DNA of 64,000 nt from Pseudarthrobacter sp. BIM B-2242 (lineage in GTDB: Bacteria; Actinomycetota; Actinomycetes; Actinomycetales; Micrococcaceae). Shown here piece after piece: positions 42,284 to 50,958 of this stretch; positions within the stretch are counted from its first letter, which is position 1; each line of letters begins with the position of its first letter. The position numbers and the translations under genes are program-made. Under the pieces are notes generated by a model. It did no database searches. It saw nothing but the letters and a program-made list of their open reading frames with translations, and was not told the origin of the DNA. The stretch lies in assembly GCF_014764445.1 (NCBI RefSeq), contig NZ_CP061721.1, forward strand, positions 2,232,001 through 2,296,000, in the 5' to 3' direction.

Positions 42284-42694
42284 TCAGTCCTTGGGCCGGG
42301 GAAGCAGCCCCCCGATGAGTCCCGCGAGGGCTGCCGGCAGGGCGATGAGAGCGGCGATCTGTGGAGTCAGCGACGGTGGCGTCATGATCATCGTGGCCAG
42401 GCCCACCAGTGCTGCCGGAGAGGCAACGCAGAGGGTGACCCACAGCGGGTTGCCCCGGATCTGGGACCAGACGGCTGCTGCCAGCGATGCGGCAGAACCG
42501 GCGAGCATCAACAGCCTGCCCACCCGCACCCGCTCGATGAACTCCGGGCCGGGCACGTCCGCCAGGAACGCCGTTCGTTCCAGGGCAGCACCTGTGACAA
42601 CGATGGCGACCAAGACCAACGCCGCCCACGGCAGTGACCGGCCCTTCCACCATGGAAGGACGACATAGCGTTCGTTGCCGTTTTGCGAACTCAT
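42284..42694 (-). CDS. Small membrane protein of unknown function
   Basis: A 136-residue protein with four hydrophobic segments (AALVLVAIVVTGAALER; LLMLAGSAASLAAAVW; LWVTLCVASPAALVGLATMI; AALIALPAALAGLIGGLL). No motif is recognised. The ATG at 42694 is preceded by a GTG at 42697, and no strong ribosome site is visible, so the start is uncertain. It converges with the small protein at 41987 and diverges from the NUC1 nuclease. Confidence 0.65.
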   Translation of the reverse strand: MSSQNGNERYVVLPWWKGRSLPWAALVLVAIVVTGAALERTAFLADVPGPEFIERVRVGRLLMLAGSAASLAAAVWSQIRGNPLWVTLCVASPAALVGLATMIMTPPSLTPQIAALIALPAALAGLIGGLLPRPKD

Positions 42695-42822
42695 CACAAG
42701 GCGAGCCTAGCGGCCCCGGCCTGGCGCGGCACGCAACGCTGCCTGGCTGGTGCAGGCAACGCACAGCCTTGCGGCCACCGAAAATTCATCCCGGTGTCAT
42801 CCCGGGATGCTAGTGTCCGGCC

Positions 42823-43722
42823 ATGGATGAACTGATGCTGGTACCCGACGCCGTTGGCGCCCGGGATTTGTCGGACCGGGCTGGATTCGATGTCAATTTC
42901 CTCGGGCTTCCGGTGCCCGTGCCCCCTTTGGCAGGCGTGAAGACGGTCCTCCTGCCCTACACACACTTCTCCGTTTTGATGCGGTTGGACAAGCGGCTGG
43001 CCGCGGTCACGGCCCTTGGGATCGACGGGCAGAGGCTTATGGATCTGGACCGGTCCGGCATCAGGTGGCGGCTGGATCCCCGGCTCACTGAAGACCAGCA
43101 AACCGGTGAGCGGCTCTACGCCCGGAACGACCTGGACCGCGGGCACCTCGTGCGGCGTGCCTCCGCTGTCTGGGGTGCCACGCGTGACGAGGCAGCACAG
43201 GCGAACGAGGACACTTTTCACTACACCAACGCTGCACCGCAGGCGGCGAAGTTCAACCAGGGCCTGGATCTGTGGCTTGGCCTGGAGTCCTACCTGCTGG
43301 AGCATGCCGCAGATTACGGCCGGCGGCTGGTTGTGTTCACCGGGCCCATCTTCGGGGATACCGATCCGGTGTACCGGGGCGTGGATATTCCGTTGCTGTT
43401 TTTCAAAGTGGCCGTGTTCCTCCAGGACGGTGAACTCTCCGCCACCGGCTATGTTGTGGACCAAACACCGCAGCTTGCCGATTTGCCTGACGTGCCGCAG
43501 CCCGGGGCAGTCGACGAGGCTCCCCCGCTGGGTCCGTTCCGGACTTTCCAGGTCCCCATCCGGGACATCGCGGCCCTGACGGGCCTGCACCTTGACCAGC
43601 TCATAGCGGTGGACCGGATGCCCATCGCGTCAGAACTGCCCACCGCCCGGGTCACGTCGACCTGGCGGAGGCTCCTCTCCCCCGAGGACCTGGACCTGGA
43701 CTTCGACCTGAACGGCGACTAG
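42823..43722 (+). CDS. DNA/RNA non-specific endonuclease (NUC1 family)
   Basis: A 299-residue beta-beta-alpha-metal nuclease. The catalytic motif DRGH (DLDRGHLVRR) and the following metal-binding Asn region (FHYTNAAPQAAKFNQGLDLW) are clear, as is VVFTGPIFGD. There is no signal peptide, so this nuclease would stay in the cytoplasm, which is unusual because most NUC1 proteins are secreted. No immunity gene is recognisable beside it. The first 50 residues are an additional region without known motif. Confidence 0.88.
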   Translation: MDELMLVPDAVGARDLSDRAGFDVNFLGLPVPVPPLAGVKTVLLPYTHFSVLMRLDKRLAAVTALGIDGQRLMDLDRSGIRWRLDPRLTEDQQTGERLYARNDLDRGHLVRRASAVWGATRDEAAQANEDTFHYTNAAPQAAKFNQGLDLWLGLESYLLEHAADYGRRLVVFTGPIFGDTDPVYRGVDIPLLFFKVAVFLQDGELSATGYVVDQTPQLADLPDVPQPGAVDEAPPLGPFRTFQVPIRDIAALTGLHLDQLIAVDRMPIASELPTARVTSTWRRLLSPEDLDLDFDLNGD

Positions 43723-43740
43723 GCCCTGCTGCCGCCCATG

Positions 43741-44325
43741 CTAAGACCACGGGTTCCCGGCCGCCTGGCGGCGGGATTCCCTGACGTGGGCCATGGCGGG
43801 CTCCCAGATGCCGAAGGCACCGGCGATGTCTTCCCCGGTGCCAGTGCCGATCAGATGCCCGACCTGCCGTGGGCTGAGGCCTGGCATCCGGTGCCCGTGC
43901 GCGGCTGCTACGGCGAGCGCCGTCGAGATCCGTTCAATGGCCTTCCAGTTCGCGTCGGCGACGGAGAGTGCTACCGCCAGCACGGCCGGATCGGCTTCCG
44001 CCGGCTCGGGATGGCCGCCGGCGTACGGGTCCGAGGATCCCGCTTGGTATTGAGCCCAGATCCACTCCGCAGCGTGCTGCACCGGAGTACCGGACCTTGT
44101 TGCGAGCACGGCTTCGGCTGCGGGACCGGTCCAGCAGAGCAGAGCCCAACTGAAGTGATCAGGCACGCGCTTCAGTCCAAGCGGAGTACCCCGGCATACC
44201 TCCCCGGTCACTGCACTATGCAGGGACAGCCCGGCTGCGTAGCACCCCACAACATGCCCGGCGTTGTGGACGGCGGCGGTGAGCGGTTCGTTAGGGCTCT
44301 GGTACGGCCCGACGGGCAAGGTCAC
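43741..44325 (-). CDS. M41/FtsH-peptidase-like protein lacking the catalytic glutamate
   Basis: A 194-residue protein. Its N-terminal AAVHNAGHVVGCYAAGLSL has the spacing of the HEAGHxxxxxxxG motif of M41 zincins, but Asn replaces the catalytic Glu. Later segments (WTGPAAEAVL, and a helix near DANWKAIERISTALA) also recall FtsH peptidase domains, in which an Asp completes the zinc site. It is probably an inactive or non-hydrolytic relative. The GTG at 44325 has AGGGG 6 nt upstream; the longer frame upstream is not coding. Confidence 0.7.
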   Translation of the reverse strand: MTLPVGPYQSPNEPLTAAVHNAGHVVGCYAAGLSLHSAVTGEVCRGTPLGLKRVPDHFSWALLCWTGPAAEAVLATRSGTPVQHAAEWIWAQYQAGSSDPYAGGHPEPAEADPAVLAVALSVADANWKAIERISTALAVAAAHGHRMPGLSPRQVGHLIGTGTGEDIAGAFGIWEPAMAHVRESRRQAAGNPWS

Positions 44326-44690
44326 GGATTCCCCTCTGACTGATGCCGGTGCCCGGTCCGGGCAGGGCAACCTCCGCCACCTGCGGATGAGGCCACCATC
44401 GAACCGGGGAAAGCCGCACGGCAGACGGGAACAAGCCACGAAGGGCAGACTGGAAAGGGTCCGCGGTGCAGACCCGGGGCCACCCCGTGCCATCGCTCCG
44501 GGGCTGCCGAACTTCATTTTAGGTCAGGTAAGAAGCTCCGGGAAGAGTGCATGGAGCCTCTTGGTGCACTCGGCTGCAGCCACACAATTCAGCCGCCAGG
44601 GAAGTGGACCCAAACCCGAGGGGCCCTCAAGGGGGCCATAACACTATTCACCGCTGTTCCGTTATTCACTGCGGTGAGCGAAATCACTCA
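44326..44690. other. 365-nt intergenic region with no recognised gene
   Basis: This divergent spacer serves the M41-like gene (leftward) and the CAP gene (rightward). It contains no ORF with coding character and no tRNA. It must hold both promoters, but I cannot assign -10/-35 elements. No strong palindrome comparable to those elsewhere in the window was found. Confidence 0.6.
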
Positions 44691-45554
44691 ATGTGCAGTG
44701 CGGCGGACGCAGTAGGTACTGTTCTCCGGGTGCTAAAGGACAAGAAACATATCACTGCCTCCGTAATTACCCTCACCCTGGCCGGTGGACTGCTGATTGG
44801 CGCGTCCACCCCTGCCGGCGCCGCCTCCTGGCCTGTGGACTGGTGGAACTGGATCACGGCCAGCGAACAGTCCCCGGCACCTGCGACGCCTTCCGCAGCT
44901 CCAACCGCCTCGACGCCCGCAACCGCTCCGCCAACGTCCGCTCCTGCAACGTCGTCTCCCGCTGCGGTTCCCGCGGCTGAGGCGCCGGTTCCGGAAGAGT
45001 CGGCTCCCGTGCAGGTTCCGGTGCCCGCAGCTCCGGCACCGGCGCCAGCGGTCCAGCCCCCCGCCCCGGCACCCGCTCCGGCTCCAGCCCCGGCTCCGGC
45101 CCCCCTTCCGGCCCCGCCGGCTCCCGCGCCTCCGGCAGCGGGTGGCGCGCCGTCCAACGCCGTAGCGCAGCGGTCCTTCGAGCTCGTCAATCAATACCGG
45201 GTAGCCAACGGCCTCGCCGCGCTGCGCTACAACGCCGGTCTCGCCAGTGTGGCGCAGAGCTGGTCTAACACCATGATGAGTGATATTAACGCCCAGGGCA
45301 GCGCCGGCTTCCGGCACAACCCGGACGCAGCCGCCCAGATCCCGTCCGGCTGGACCCGTTCCGCGGAGAACATTGCGGTAAACGCCGACGCCGATGCGCT
45401 GTTCGCCGCGTGGAAGGCCTCCCCGGGCCACAACGCCAACATGCTCAACGCCGGCCTGACCGACTTTGGCTTCGGCTCAGCCCGGCTCGCCTCCGGCTCC
45501 CCCTACGGCGCGCAGTTGGTTGCCACCCAGAACTTCGCCACCTACGGGAAGTAA
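44691..45554 (+). CDS. Secreted CAP/SCP-domain protein with Pro/Ala-rich linker
   Basis: A 287-residue protein. The signal peptide lies at about 20-45 (LTLAGGLLIGASTPAGAAS), followed by a very long Pro/Ala/Thr-rich linker (about 57-155) that can span the cell wall, and a C-terminal CAP domain. The CAP cave residues are visible: His in FRHNP, Glu in SAENIA and His in SPGHNANML. CAP domains bind lipids, metals or wall polymers; a catalytic role is unproven. The ATG at 44691 lacks a strong Shine-Dalgarno; a GTG at 44730 is a possible shorter start. A terminator follows immediately. Confidence 0.88.
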   Translation: MCSAADAVGTVLRVLKDKKHITASVITLTLAGGLLIGASTPAGAASWPVDWWNWITASEQSPAPATPSAAPTASTPATAPPTSAPATSSPAAVPAAEAPVPEESAPVQVPVPAAPAPAPAVQPPAPAPAPAPAPAPAPLPAPPAPAPPAAGGAPSNAVAQRSFELVNQYRVANGLAALRYNAGLASVAQSWSNTMMSDINAQGSAGFRHNPDAAAQIPSGWTRSAENIAVNADADALFAAWKASPGHNANMLNAGLTDFGFGSARLASGSPYGAQLVATQNFATYGK

Positions 45555-45557
45555 GCA

Positions 45558-45591
45558 AAGGAACGACGGCGGCCAGCCGCCGTCGTTCCTT
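45558..45591 (+). terminator. Intrinsic terminator after CAP gene
   Basis: A perfect 15-bp stem, AAGGAACGACGGCGG with its complement, has a 4-nt loop (CCAG) and ends in TTCCTTGTT. It starts 4 nt after the stop codon. Confidence 0.85.
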
Positions 45592-45730
45592 GTTGGTCAC
45601 GCAACGTGCCGGTACATCACATTGAGACCCGAGAATTGGCATCCACGCTGCCCGGTACCGAACTGCTCGAAGCCGAGCTCCCTCAGGACCTGACATCATA
45701 AACCCGGCTAGCCTCGGAGGCGCCCAACTC

Positions 45731-46597
45731 TCACGTAGCTCCTGCCCGGGCTTCCGGCGTACGGGATAGTGCGAGCGCCCATCCGCCGGCCACACCAATG
45801 GCGAGCAATACGGTCAAGAACCCGATCGCTTGTGCGCTCGCCCATGTCAGGGCGTCACCGTACCGCAGCAGGGCAATCGCCTGCAGAATAACGAACACAA
45901 CGGAGGTCAGGGCCACGGGGCGAACGGTGCGGCGGTCGCCGCTCAATTGGCCCTGCGCGGCAGACCAGCCCAGACCGACCAGCCACGCTCCGACCGCCCT
46001 CGCAGTGAGCTCGGACAAGGGCCACGGCCACCACGTCGCGGCCTGAACAGGAACTGCCAGGAGCGCCACGCCATATACCAGCAGCACCCCGGCGATTCCC
46101 ATCAGGAGCAAGCGGAGCGCGGTAGGCAGCACCGGACGTCGCGCCGCCACGGCCTGTGGGGCAAGACGCCGGGACCGGAGTTGCATCCAGCTGATCACGA
46201 GCATCGCCACGGGCACGATGGCATAGATTGCCAGCCACGCCCAGGTGGCAACTTGGGCAAGGGGGGCAGCGTCCGGCGACAGGTGGAAGCGGTCGAGATG
46301 AAGCAGAGTGACTCCCAAGGTCAATGTCGTGAAGACGAACACGGGCCAGACCGCCAGCCTCGCTGACTCCCAACCCGCTGAGCGGGCGCCGGTCACCTCC
46401 AGGCCGGCGCTCGACCAGTAGGCCGCCCCGAGGAAAACCGCGGTCATGGGCGGATTGACTGTCCACGCGAACCATTCCGCTGTCCGGAGCGGAAACACGA
46501 ATAACACGAGCCCGGCGAGAAACACCAGAAATGCAGCGACGTAGAGCAGCCAGCGCATCTGCGGGATCAACGGTGAGATTTCAGTTGATGCGGCCAT
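45731..46597 (-). CDS. Multi-pass membrane protein (8 predicted helices) coupled to the flavoprotein
   Basis: A 288-residue integral membrane protein with about eight hydrophobic helices and short loops (examples: WLLYVAAFLVFLAGLVLFVF, LLLMGIAGVLLVYGVALLAV). No motif identifies a family. The start ATG 46597 (or GTG 46600, with GAGGAG 7 nt upstream) lies inside the end of the flavoprotein gene, giving an overlap of 17 nt and translational coupling. It may be a membrane partner of that flavoprotein, such as an electron or quinone-linked component; this is inference. Confidence 0.8.
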   Translation of the reverse strand: MAASTEISPLIPQMRWLLYVAAFLVFLAGLVLFVFPLRTAEWFAWTVNPPMTAVFLGAAYWSSAGLEVTGARSAGWESARLAVWPVFVFTTLTLGVTLLHLDRFHLSPDAAPLAQVATWAWLAIYAIVPVAMLVISWMQLRSRRLAPQAVAARRPVLPTALRLLLMGIAGVLLVYGVALLAVPVQAATWWPWPLSELTARAVGAWLVGLGWSAAQGQLSGDRRTVRPVALTSVVFVILQAIALLRYGDALTWASAQAIGFLTVLLAIGVAGGWALALSRTPEARAGAT

Positions 46598-48347
46598 CAC
46601 CGGGCAGCTCCTCGGGTGCGGCTGTCTCGCCACTGGCCGGGGGCGGGGCAGGCAGTGGGTTTTCGGCCAGGTACGCGTGAAGCATAGAGACCACCGTGGC
46701 ACCGTCCCCCACTGCGGTAGCCACTCTTTTGATCGAACCGGACCGCACATCTCCGATCGCGAATACGCCAGGCATGCTGGTTTCCAGCGCCAATGGCTGC
46801 CTGCCCGGTCTGATGGACGCGGCGTCGCCGGCCTCCCGGCTGGCCCCGGTACGCAGGAACCCGGCCGGGTCGCACTGTATGGTGCCGGGCAGCCAGGAGG
46901 TCCGCGGCACCGAACCAATCAGCACGAACAAGCCGCCCGCTTCGATCTCCTCACCCGGGGTTCCGTCGGCCGCTCCGGACGCGGCGACCCTGACGGCGGA
47001 AAGGAACCCGTCCTGATCGCGGGCCCCCACCAAGGCCGTGCTGTAACGGATAGAAACATTCCGGGTGGCCTCCAGCTGGGCTATGAGGTATTCCGACATG
47101 CTGACCGACAGAGTGGGTCCGCGCACCAGCAGCGTCACCTTCTTTGCGTACTTCGCAAGGTGCAGAACCGCCTGTCCGGCCGAGTTGCCGCCACCCACCA
47201 CACAGACGTGCTTTCCGGCCATCGACGGCGCCTCGGAGACTGTGGCCCCGTAGAAAACGCCTCTGCCGACCAGATTCTCAAGCTGAGGTATGCCGAGGCG
47301 ACGGTAGTCCACGCCCGTGGCCACCACAACGGCACGGCACCGTACGACGCTACCGTCGGAAATCGAGACTGCGTACAACCCCCTGTCTACGCCGAGCCCC
47401 TCCACCGTCCGCATAAACAGGAAGTCCGTGCCCAAAGTCCAGGCCTGGTGAAACGAGCGGTACGCCAGGTGGGCGCCGCTCACGCCGCGGGAGAAGCCCG
47501 GGTAGTTGCGGATCAGTGAACTGGTGCCGGCCTGGCCTCCTACAGCTTCTCCCTCCACCACCATGGTGGAGAGGCCCTCGGAGGCGGCATACACTGCGGT
47601 GGCCAGACCGGAGGGACCGGCTCCGACCACCACCACATCGAAGATCTTGTCCGCCGGCGGCGGCCGCGTCACCCCCATCGCTTGGGCGATCTCCAGGTCA
47701 CTCGGGTTCTCGAGGACAATTGGTGAAGCGGTGAACTGCAGCACCATGACGGGCAGCACGGGATCGCGCAGGCCTACGCTTTCCAGCGTCCGTTCCGCCG
47801 TCTCGGACCCGGCAGGGTAGAAGCCGACCGGAATGTGGTTCCGGCTCAGGGAGTCGCGCAACGTATGCGTCCTTTCGTCTCCCATCTCCCCGATCAGCCG
47901 GACCGCCTCGAACCCGACCCCCTGGGCCAGGTGCCAGTCGTCGAGGGCGTCGGTAATCGCCCCATGGAATTCTTCATCGCGCGATCGTTCGGGACGGATG
48001 ATCATCAATTCGGCGTACCCCTGGGCGATCGCCCGGAACACAATGGGGGCGCTCGCGAAATCCCCCCATATCACCACCACACCACGCTTGGCAGCCGGGT
48101 GAAAGCCATAGGCACGCCGCAGGAACTCGAGTCCACCGTGGTCATCCGGTCCGTAGCATCCGAGGATGAGGGCAACCTGGCGCTTCCAACGCCGCAGACC
48201 CTCAAGCACCGCCCGTCCGTGGGCGTAGTCGGCGCAGGTCACCACCTCGTAATCGGCCCCGTACCGTCGGCGTAACTCATCTCCGAGAATGCGCCGGGAG
48301 GCCGGGTCCGTGGTGGCAATCAGCATGACCGGAACCGAGTGATCCAT
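46581..48347 (-). CDS. Pseudo-receiver fused to a thioredoxin-reductase-like flavoprotein lacking the CxxC
   Basis: A 588-residue protein. Residues 1-125 have a response-regulator receiver layout, but where the phospho-Asp should follow the third strand (VALILGCYGPDDHGGLEF) there is Gly-Cys, so it is unlikely to be phosphorylated. A middle region (about 150-235) looks like a thioredoxin/glutaredoxin-like half domain without cysteines. From about 245, a thioredoxin-reductase core has FAD motif VVVGAGPSGLA, NADPH motif VVGGGNSAGQA and C-terminal GVFAIGDVRSGSIKR. The usual redox CxxC position reads GVFYGATVSEAP, so no dithiol exists. It probably reduces another acceptor. It overlaps the membrane-protein gene and diverges from the UBP-finger gene. 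Confidence 0.88.
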   Translation of the reverse strand: MDHSVPVMLIATTDPASRRILGDELRRRYGADYEVVTCADYAHGRAVLEGLRRWKRQVALILGCYGPDDHGGLEFLRRAYGFHPAAKRGVVVIWGDFASAPIVFRAIAQGYAELMIIRPERSRDEEFHGAITDALDDWHLAQGVGFEAVRLIGEMGDERTHTLRDSLSRNHIPVGFYPAGSETAERTLESVGLRDPVLPVMVLQFTASPIVLENPSDLEIAQAMGVTRPPPADKIFDVVVVGAGPSGLATAVYAASEGLSTMVVEGEAVGGQAGTSSLIRNYPGFSRGVSGAHLAYRSFHQAWTLGTDFLFMRTVEGLGVDRGLYAVSISDGSVVRCRAVVVATGVDYRRLGIPQLENLVGRGVFYGATVSEAPSMAGKHVCVVGGGNSAGQAVLHLAKYAKKVTLLVRGPTLSVSMSEYLIAQLEATRNVSIRYSTALVGARDQDGFLSAVRVAASGAADGTPGEEIEAGGLFVLIGSVPRTSWLPGTIQCDPAGFLRTGASREAGDAASIRPGRQPLALETSMPGVFAIGDVRSGSIKRVATAVGDGATVVSMLHAYLAENPLPAPPPASGETAAPEELPGDGRIN

Positions 48348-48501
48348 GGCCGCCGTCTTTCGGTTCAATGGTTCGGTGGCGCCCACGATACTCGCGCTGG
48401 GACAGTGGGGACAAGAGCGCGGGGATTCTGCCAGAATGGCTCCCGACGGCGGGGCAAGCGGATGTCCTGAGCCGACCCGGAGCGAAGGAATGGAGCATCC
48501 T

Positions 48502-48864
48502 ATGAAGGACCACGCCATTCCGGGAATCAGCCTCACCGCCACTCCCAGTGGAACCGGTTGCCTGGAGTGCCTTGACGGTGACGGCCCGGGATGGTGGCTG
48601 CATCTTCGACGCTGCGCCCAGTGCGGCCACATCGGATGCTGCGATTCTTCCCCGTCACAGCATGCCAGTGCCCACGCGCGCACGGTCGGCCACCCGGTCA
48701 TGAGGTCGTTTGAGCCCGGGGAGAGTTGGTTCTACGAGCACACCACAAAGAAGTTCTTTCGCGGCCCCCGGCTTCCGGATCCTCAGTCCAGGCCACCGGA
48801 GCAGCCGGCGCCTGGCCCGGCAGACAAGGTCCCCGCAGACTGGCGGGAGCACCTACACCGGTAA
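48502..48864 (+). CDS. UBP-type zinc-finger protein
   Basis: A 120-residue protein with a ZnF-UBP domain (about 15-78): GCLECL, RRCAQCGHIGCCDSS, HASAHARTVGHPV and SWFYEH. In eukaryotes this domain binds the C-terminus of ubiquitin; bacterial versions are known next to redox flavoproteins, but their ligands are not. A Pro-rich tail follows. The ATG at 48502 has GGAG 6 nt upstream; ATG 48490 is too close to its GAAGGA. It is divergent from the pseudo-receiver flavoprotein. Confidence 0.9.
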   Translation: MKDHAIPGISLTATPSGTGCLECLDGDGPGWWLHLRRCAQCGHIGCCDSSPSQHASAHARTVGHPVMRSFEPGESWFYEHTTKKFFRGPRLPDPQSRPPEQPAPGPADKVPADWREHLHR

Positions 48865-48894
48865 CCGCGGCTGCAGAATGGTTAGGCTGGGTGA

Positions 48895-49587
48895 ATGGCA
48901 ACAGTTATTCTCGTACGGCACGGCCGCACCACAGCCAATGCCACTGGACTGCTGGCCGGCAGGGCCGCCGGTGTCAGCCTGGACCAGGTCGGGCGCGGGC
49001 AGGCGGCTTTGACCGGAGAGCGGCTCGCGGCCGTGCCCGTAGTGGGGGTGGTATCGAGCCCTCTCGAGCGTTGTCAGCAGACGGCCCGGTTCATCCTTGA
49101 CCGCCAGGCGGGCACGCCGTACGCGCCGTTGGAATCCGATCTCACCGAGTGCGATTACGGCCAATGGCAGGGCCGCACGCTCAGTGAACTCGCCACGGAA
49201 GATCTGTGGTCTGCTGTGCAATCGCAGCCGTCCGCCGTCACTTTTCCCGGCGGTGAATCCATGGCCGCGATGCAGGCGCGGGCGGTAGCAGCAATTCGAC
49301 GTCACGATGCCGCTTTCGAAGCGGAGTACGGGCCAGGAGCCGTATGGGTGGCGGTGAGTCACGGTGACGTCATCAAATCGGTTATCGCCGACGCGCTCGG
49401 CCTGCACCTCGACCTGTTCCAACGCATTAATGTGAACCCGGCCTCCGTCTCGATCGTGCGTTACGGAGCCAGCAGGCCGAGCGTCTACGCGACCAACACC
49501 GACGCGGGAGATCTGTCGTGGCTGTCAAACGGCATCCGCTCTGCCGACGCGCCGGTGGGCGGCGGTGCAGGACAAACGGCGCCATGA
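48895..49587 (+). CDS. Histidine phosphatase (MSMEG_4193/Rv2135c type)
   Basis: A 230-residue phosphoglycerate-mutase-like phosphatase. The catalytic motif RHG (VILVRHGRT) is at residues 8-10, a second-strand Arg lies in SSPLERCQQTA, Glu in DLTECDYGQWQGR and the distal His in VAVSHGDVIK. The substrate is unknown. It begins a rightward cluster with DUF3090 and SCO1664-type genes that is conserved in Actinobacteria (in mycobacteria it lies near mshC). The ATG at 48895 is the first in frame. Confidence 0.92.
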   Translation: MATVILVRHGRTTANATGLLAGRAAGVSLDQVGRGQAALTGERLAAVPVVGVVSSPLERCQQTARFILDRQAGTPYAPLESDLTECDYGQWQGRTLSELATEDLWSAVQSQPSAVTFPGGESMAAMQARAVAAIRRHDAAFEAEYGPGAVWVAVSHGDVIKSVIADALGLHLDLFQRINVNPASVSIVRYGASRPSVYATNTDAGDLSWLSNGIRSADAPVGGGAGQTAP

Positions 49588-49611
49588 AGCTTATATGCCT
49601 AAAATGCTCAT

Positions 49612-50166
49612 ATGCATACACGTGTTCATGAGTTTGCCTGGCCTGATCGGGTCGTCGTTGGCACCATTGGCCTTCCGGGGGCACGCACGTTCTACCTGCA
49701 GGTGCGGGCGGGGACCCAGATCGTAAGTATCGCCATGGAGAAGCAGCAGTCGGCACTGCTCGCCGATAAAATCGACGAAATCCTGGACCACCTACTCGCC
49801 GTCGAGGGCAACCCCCACAGCGTTCCCACCAGCACGCCCATTGAATTGGTTGACAATGACCAGCTCGAGGCCGTTCAGGAGCAGTTCCGGACCGGCGCCA
49901 TCAGTTTAGGTTGGGACCCGACAACGGCGCAGGTGGTGATAGAGGCCTACCCGATCACCGATGCTGACGCTGATGGCAACGACGAATCGCTTGATGAGGA
50001 TGACGCTGACGTGCCCGAAATGCTGCTGGTGCGGATGCCGGTTGGCACCGCCCGCGCGTTCGCTAAGCGCACGCGTGAGGTTGTGGGCGCCGGGCGTCCC
50101 GCTTGCCCGCTCTGCGGTTACCCCGTCGACCCCGACGGGCACGTCTGCACTCAGCCCGAGGCCTGA
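49612..50166 (+). CDS. DUF3090 family protein with C-terminal zinc ribbon
   Basis: A 184-residue protein. The N-terminal beta-rich domain (FAWPDRVVVGTIGLPGARTF, then FYLQVRAG) is followed by an acidic stretch (about 118-133) and a C-terminal treble-clef-like zinc site CPLCGYPVDPDGHVC. It matches DUF3090, always found between the phosphatase and the SCO1664 gene. Its stop overlaps the next start (TGATG). The function is unknown; the zinc ribbon suggests protein or nucleic-acid binding. Confidence 0.92.
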   Translation: MHTRVHEFAWPDRVVVGTIGLPGARTFYLQVRAGTQIVSIAMEKQQSALLADKIDEILDHLLAVEGNPHSVPTSTPIELVDNDQLEAVQEQFRTGAISLGWDPTTAQVVIEAYPITDADADGNDESLDEDDADVPEMLLVRMPVGTARAFAKRTREVVGAGRPACPLCGYPVDPDGHVCTQPEA

Positions 50167-50933
50167 TGCCGGCGCCCGACCTGTTGACCGCCGAGCTGAC
50201 GCTCACCGGACGCATCACGACGGCGTCGAACGCCACCTTCCTGGGCAGCATCGGGGACACGACAGTCGTCTATAAGCCGATAGCAGGGGAGAAACCGCTG
50301 TGGGATTTCCCGAGCGGCTTCCTTGCCCACCGGGAGGTTGCCGCCTACCTGGTTTCGGAAGTTCTCGGCTGGAACGTGGTGCCACGCACCTGGCTGCGGG
50401 ACGGCCCGTTCGGCGAAGGGATGGTGCAGCTGTGGCAGGAGACAGACCCCGGGCAGAACCCGGTGGACCTCGTTGCGTCTGACGCTGTGCCGGAGACCGG
50501 CTGGAAACAGGTCCTCGAGGGTCAGGATGAGAATGGACGGATGGTCGCCCTCATACACGAGGACTCTCCGGCGCTCAGGCGCATGGCGGTGTTCGACGTC
50601 GTCGTGAACAACGCTGACCGTAAAGGCGATCACATCCTTGCCATGACGGACGGGCACCGGCACGGCGTGGACCACGGTCTTACCTTTCACCGCGACCACA
50701 AGCTGCGCACGGTGCTGTGGGGGTGGCTGGGAGACGCTCTGACCGCCGAGGAACTTGCGGGCATCGATCGCGTCAGCGACGGACTGGACGGTGAGCTGGG
50801 CCGAAACCTGGCGGACCTGCTCAGCGCCGATGAAATTGCCTCGGTCGCCGCGCGCTGCGCCCGGGTGCGCCTGGCGCGTCGGTTCCCGGCTCCGAGCGGT
50901 GAGATGTCGGCGGTGCCCTGGCCGCTGTTCTAA
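50166..50933 (+). CDS. SCO1664 family PI3/4-kinase-like protein
   Basis: A 255-residue protein with kinase-like motifs of the PI3K/PI4K fold. It has a Lys in TTVVYKPIAGE for ATP binding, VVVNNADRKGDHIL as the catalytic-loop equivalent and HGVDHGLTFH as the metal-binding DFG equivalent. Lipid or protein phosphorylation by bacterial members is not established. The ATG at 50166 shares bases with the DUF3090 stop. This places a kinase-like and a phosphatase gene in one operon. Confidence 0.9.
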   Translation: MPAPDLLTAELTLTGRITTASNATFLGSIGDTTVVYKPIAGEKPLWDFPSGFLAHREVAAYLVSEVLGWNVVPRTWLRDGPFGEGMVQLWQETDPGQNPVDLVASDAVPETGWKQVLEGQDENGRMVALIHEDSPALRRMAVFDVVVNNADRKGDHILAMTDGHRHGVDHGLTFHRDHKLRTVLWGWLGDALTAEELAGIDRVSDGLDGELGRNLADLLSADEIASVAARCARVRLARRFPAPSGEMSAVPWPLF

Positions 50934-50958
50934 GTAAATCGAGTACTACAGTGGATGC

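Noticed and set aside
42823..43722. NUC1 nuclease as a toxin or defence system
   Set aside because: No immunity gene or other defence partner is next to it, and nothing links it to the neighbouring genes.
44797..45165. Pro/Arg-rich frames opposite or beside the CAP linker
   Set aside because: Out-of-frame translation of the repetitive Pro/Ala linker.
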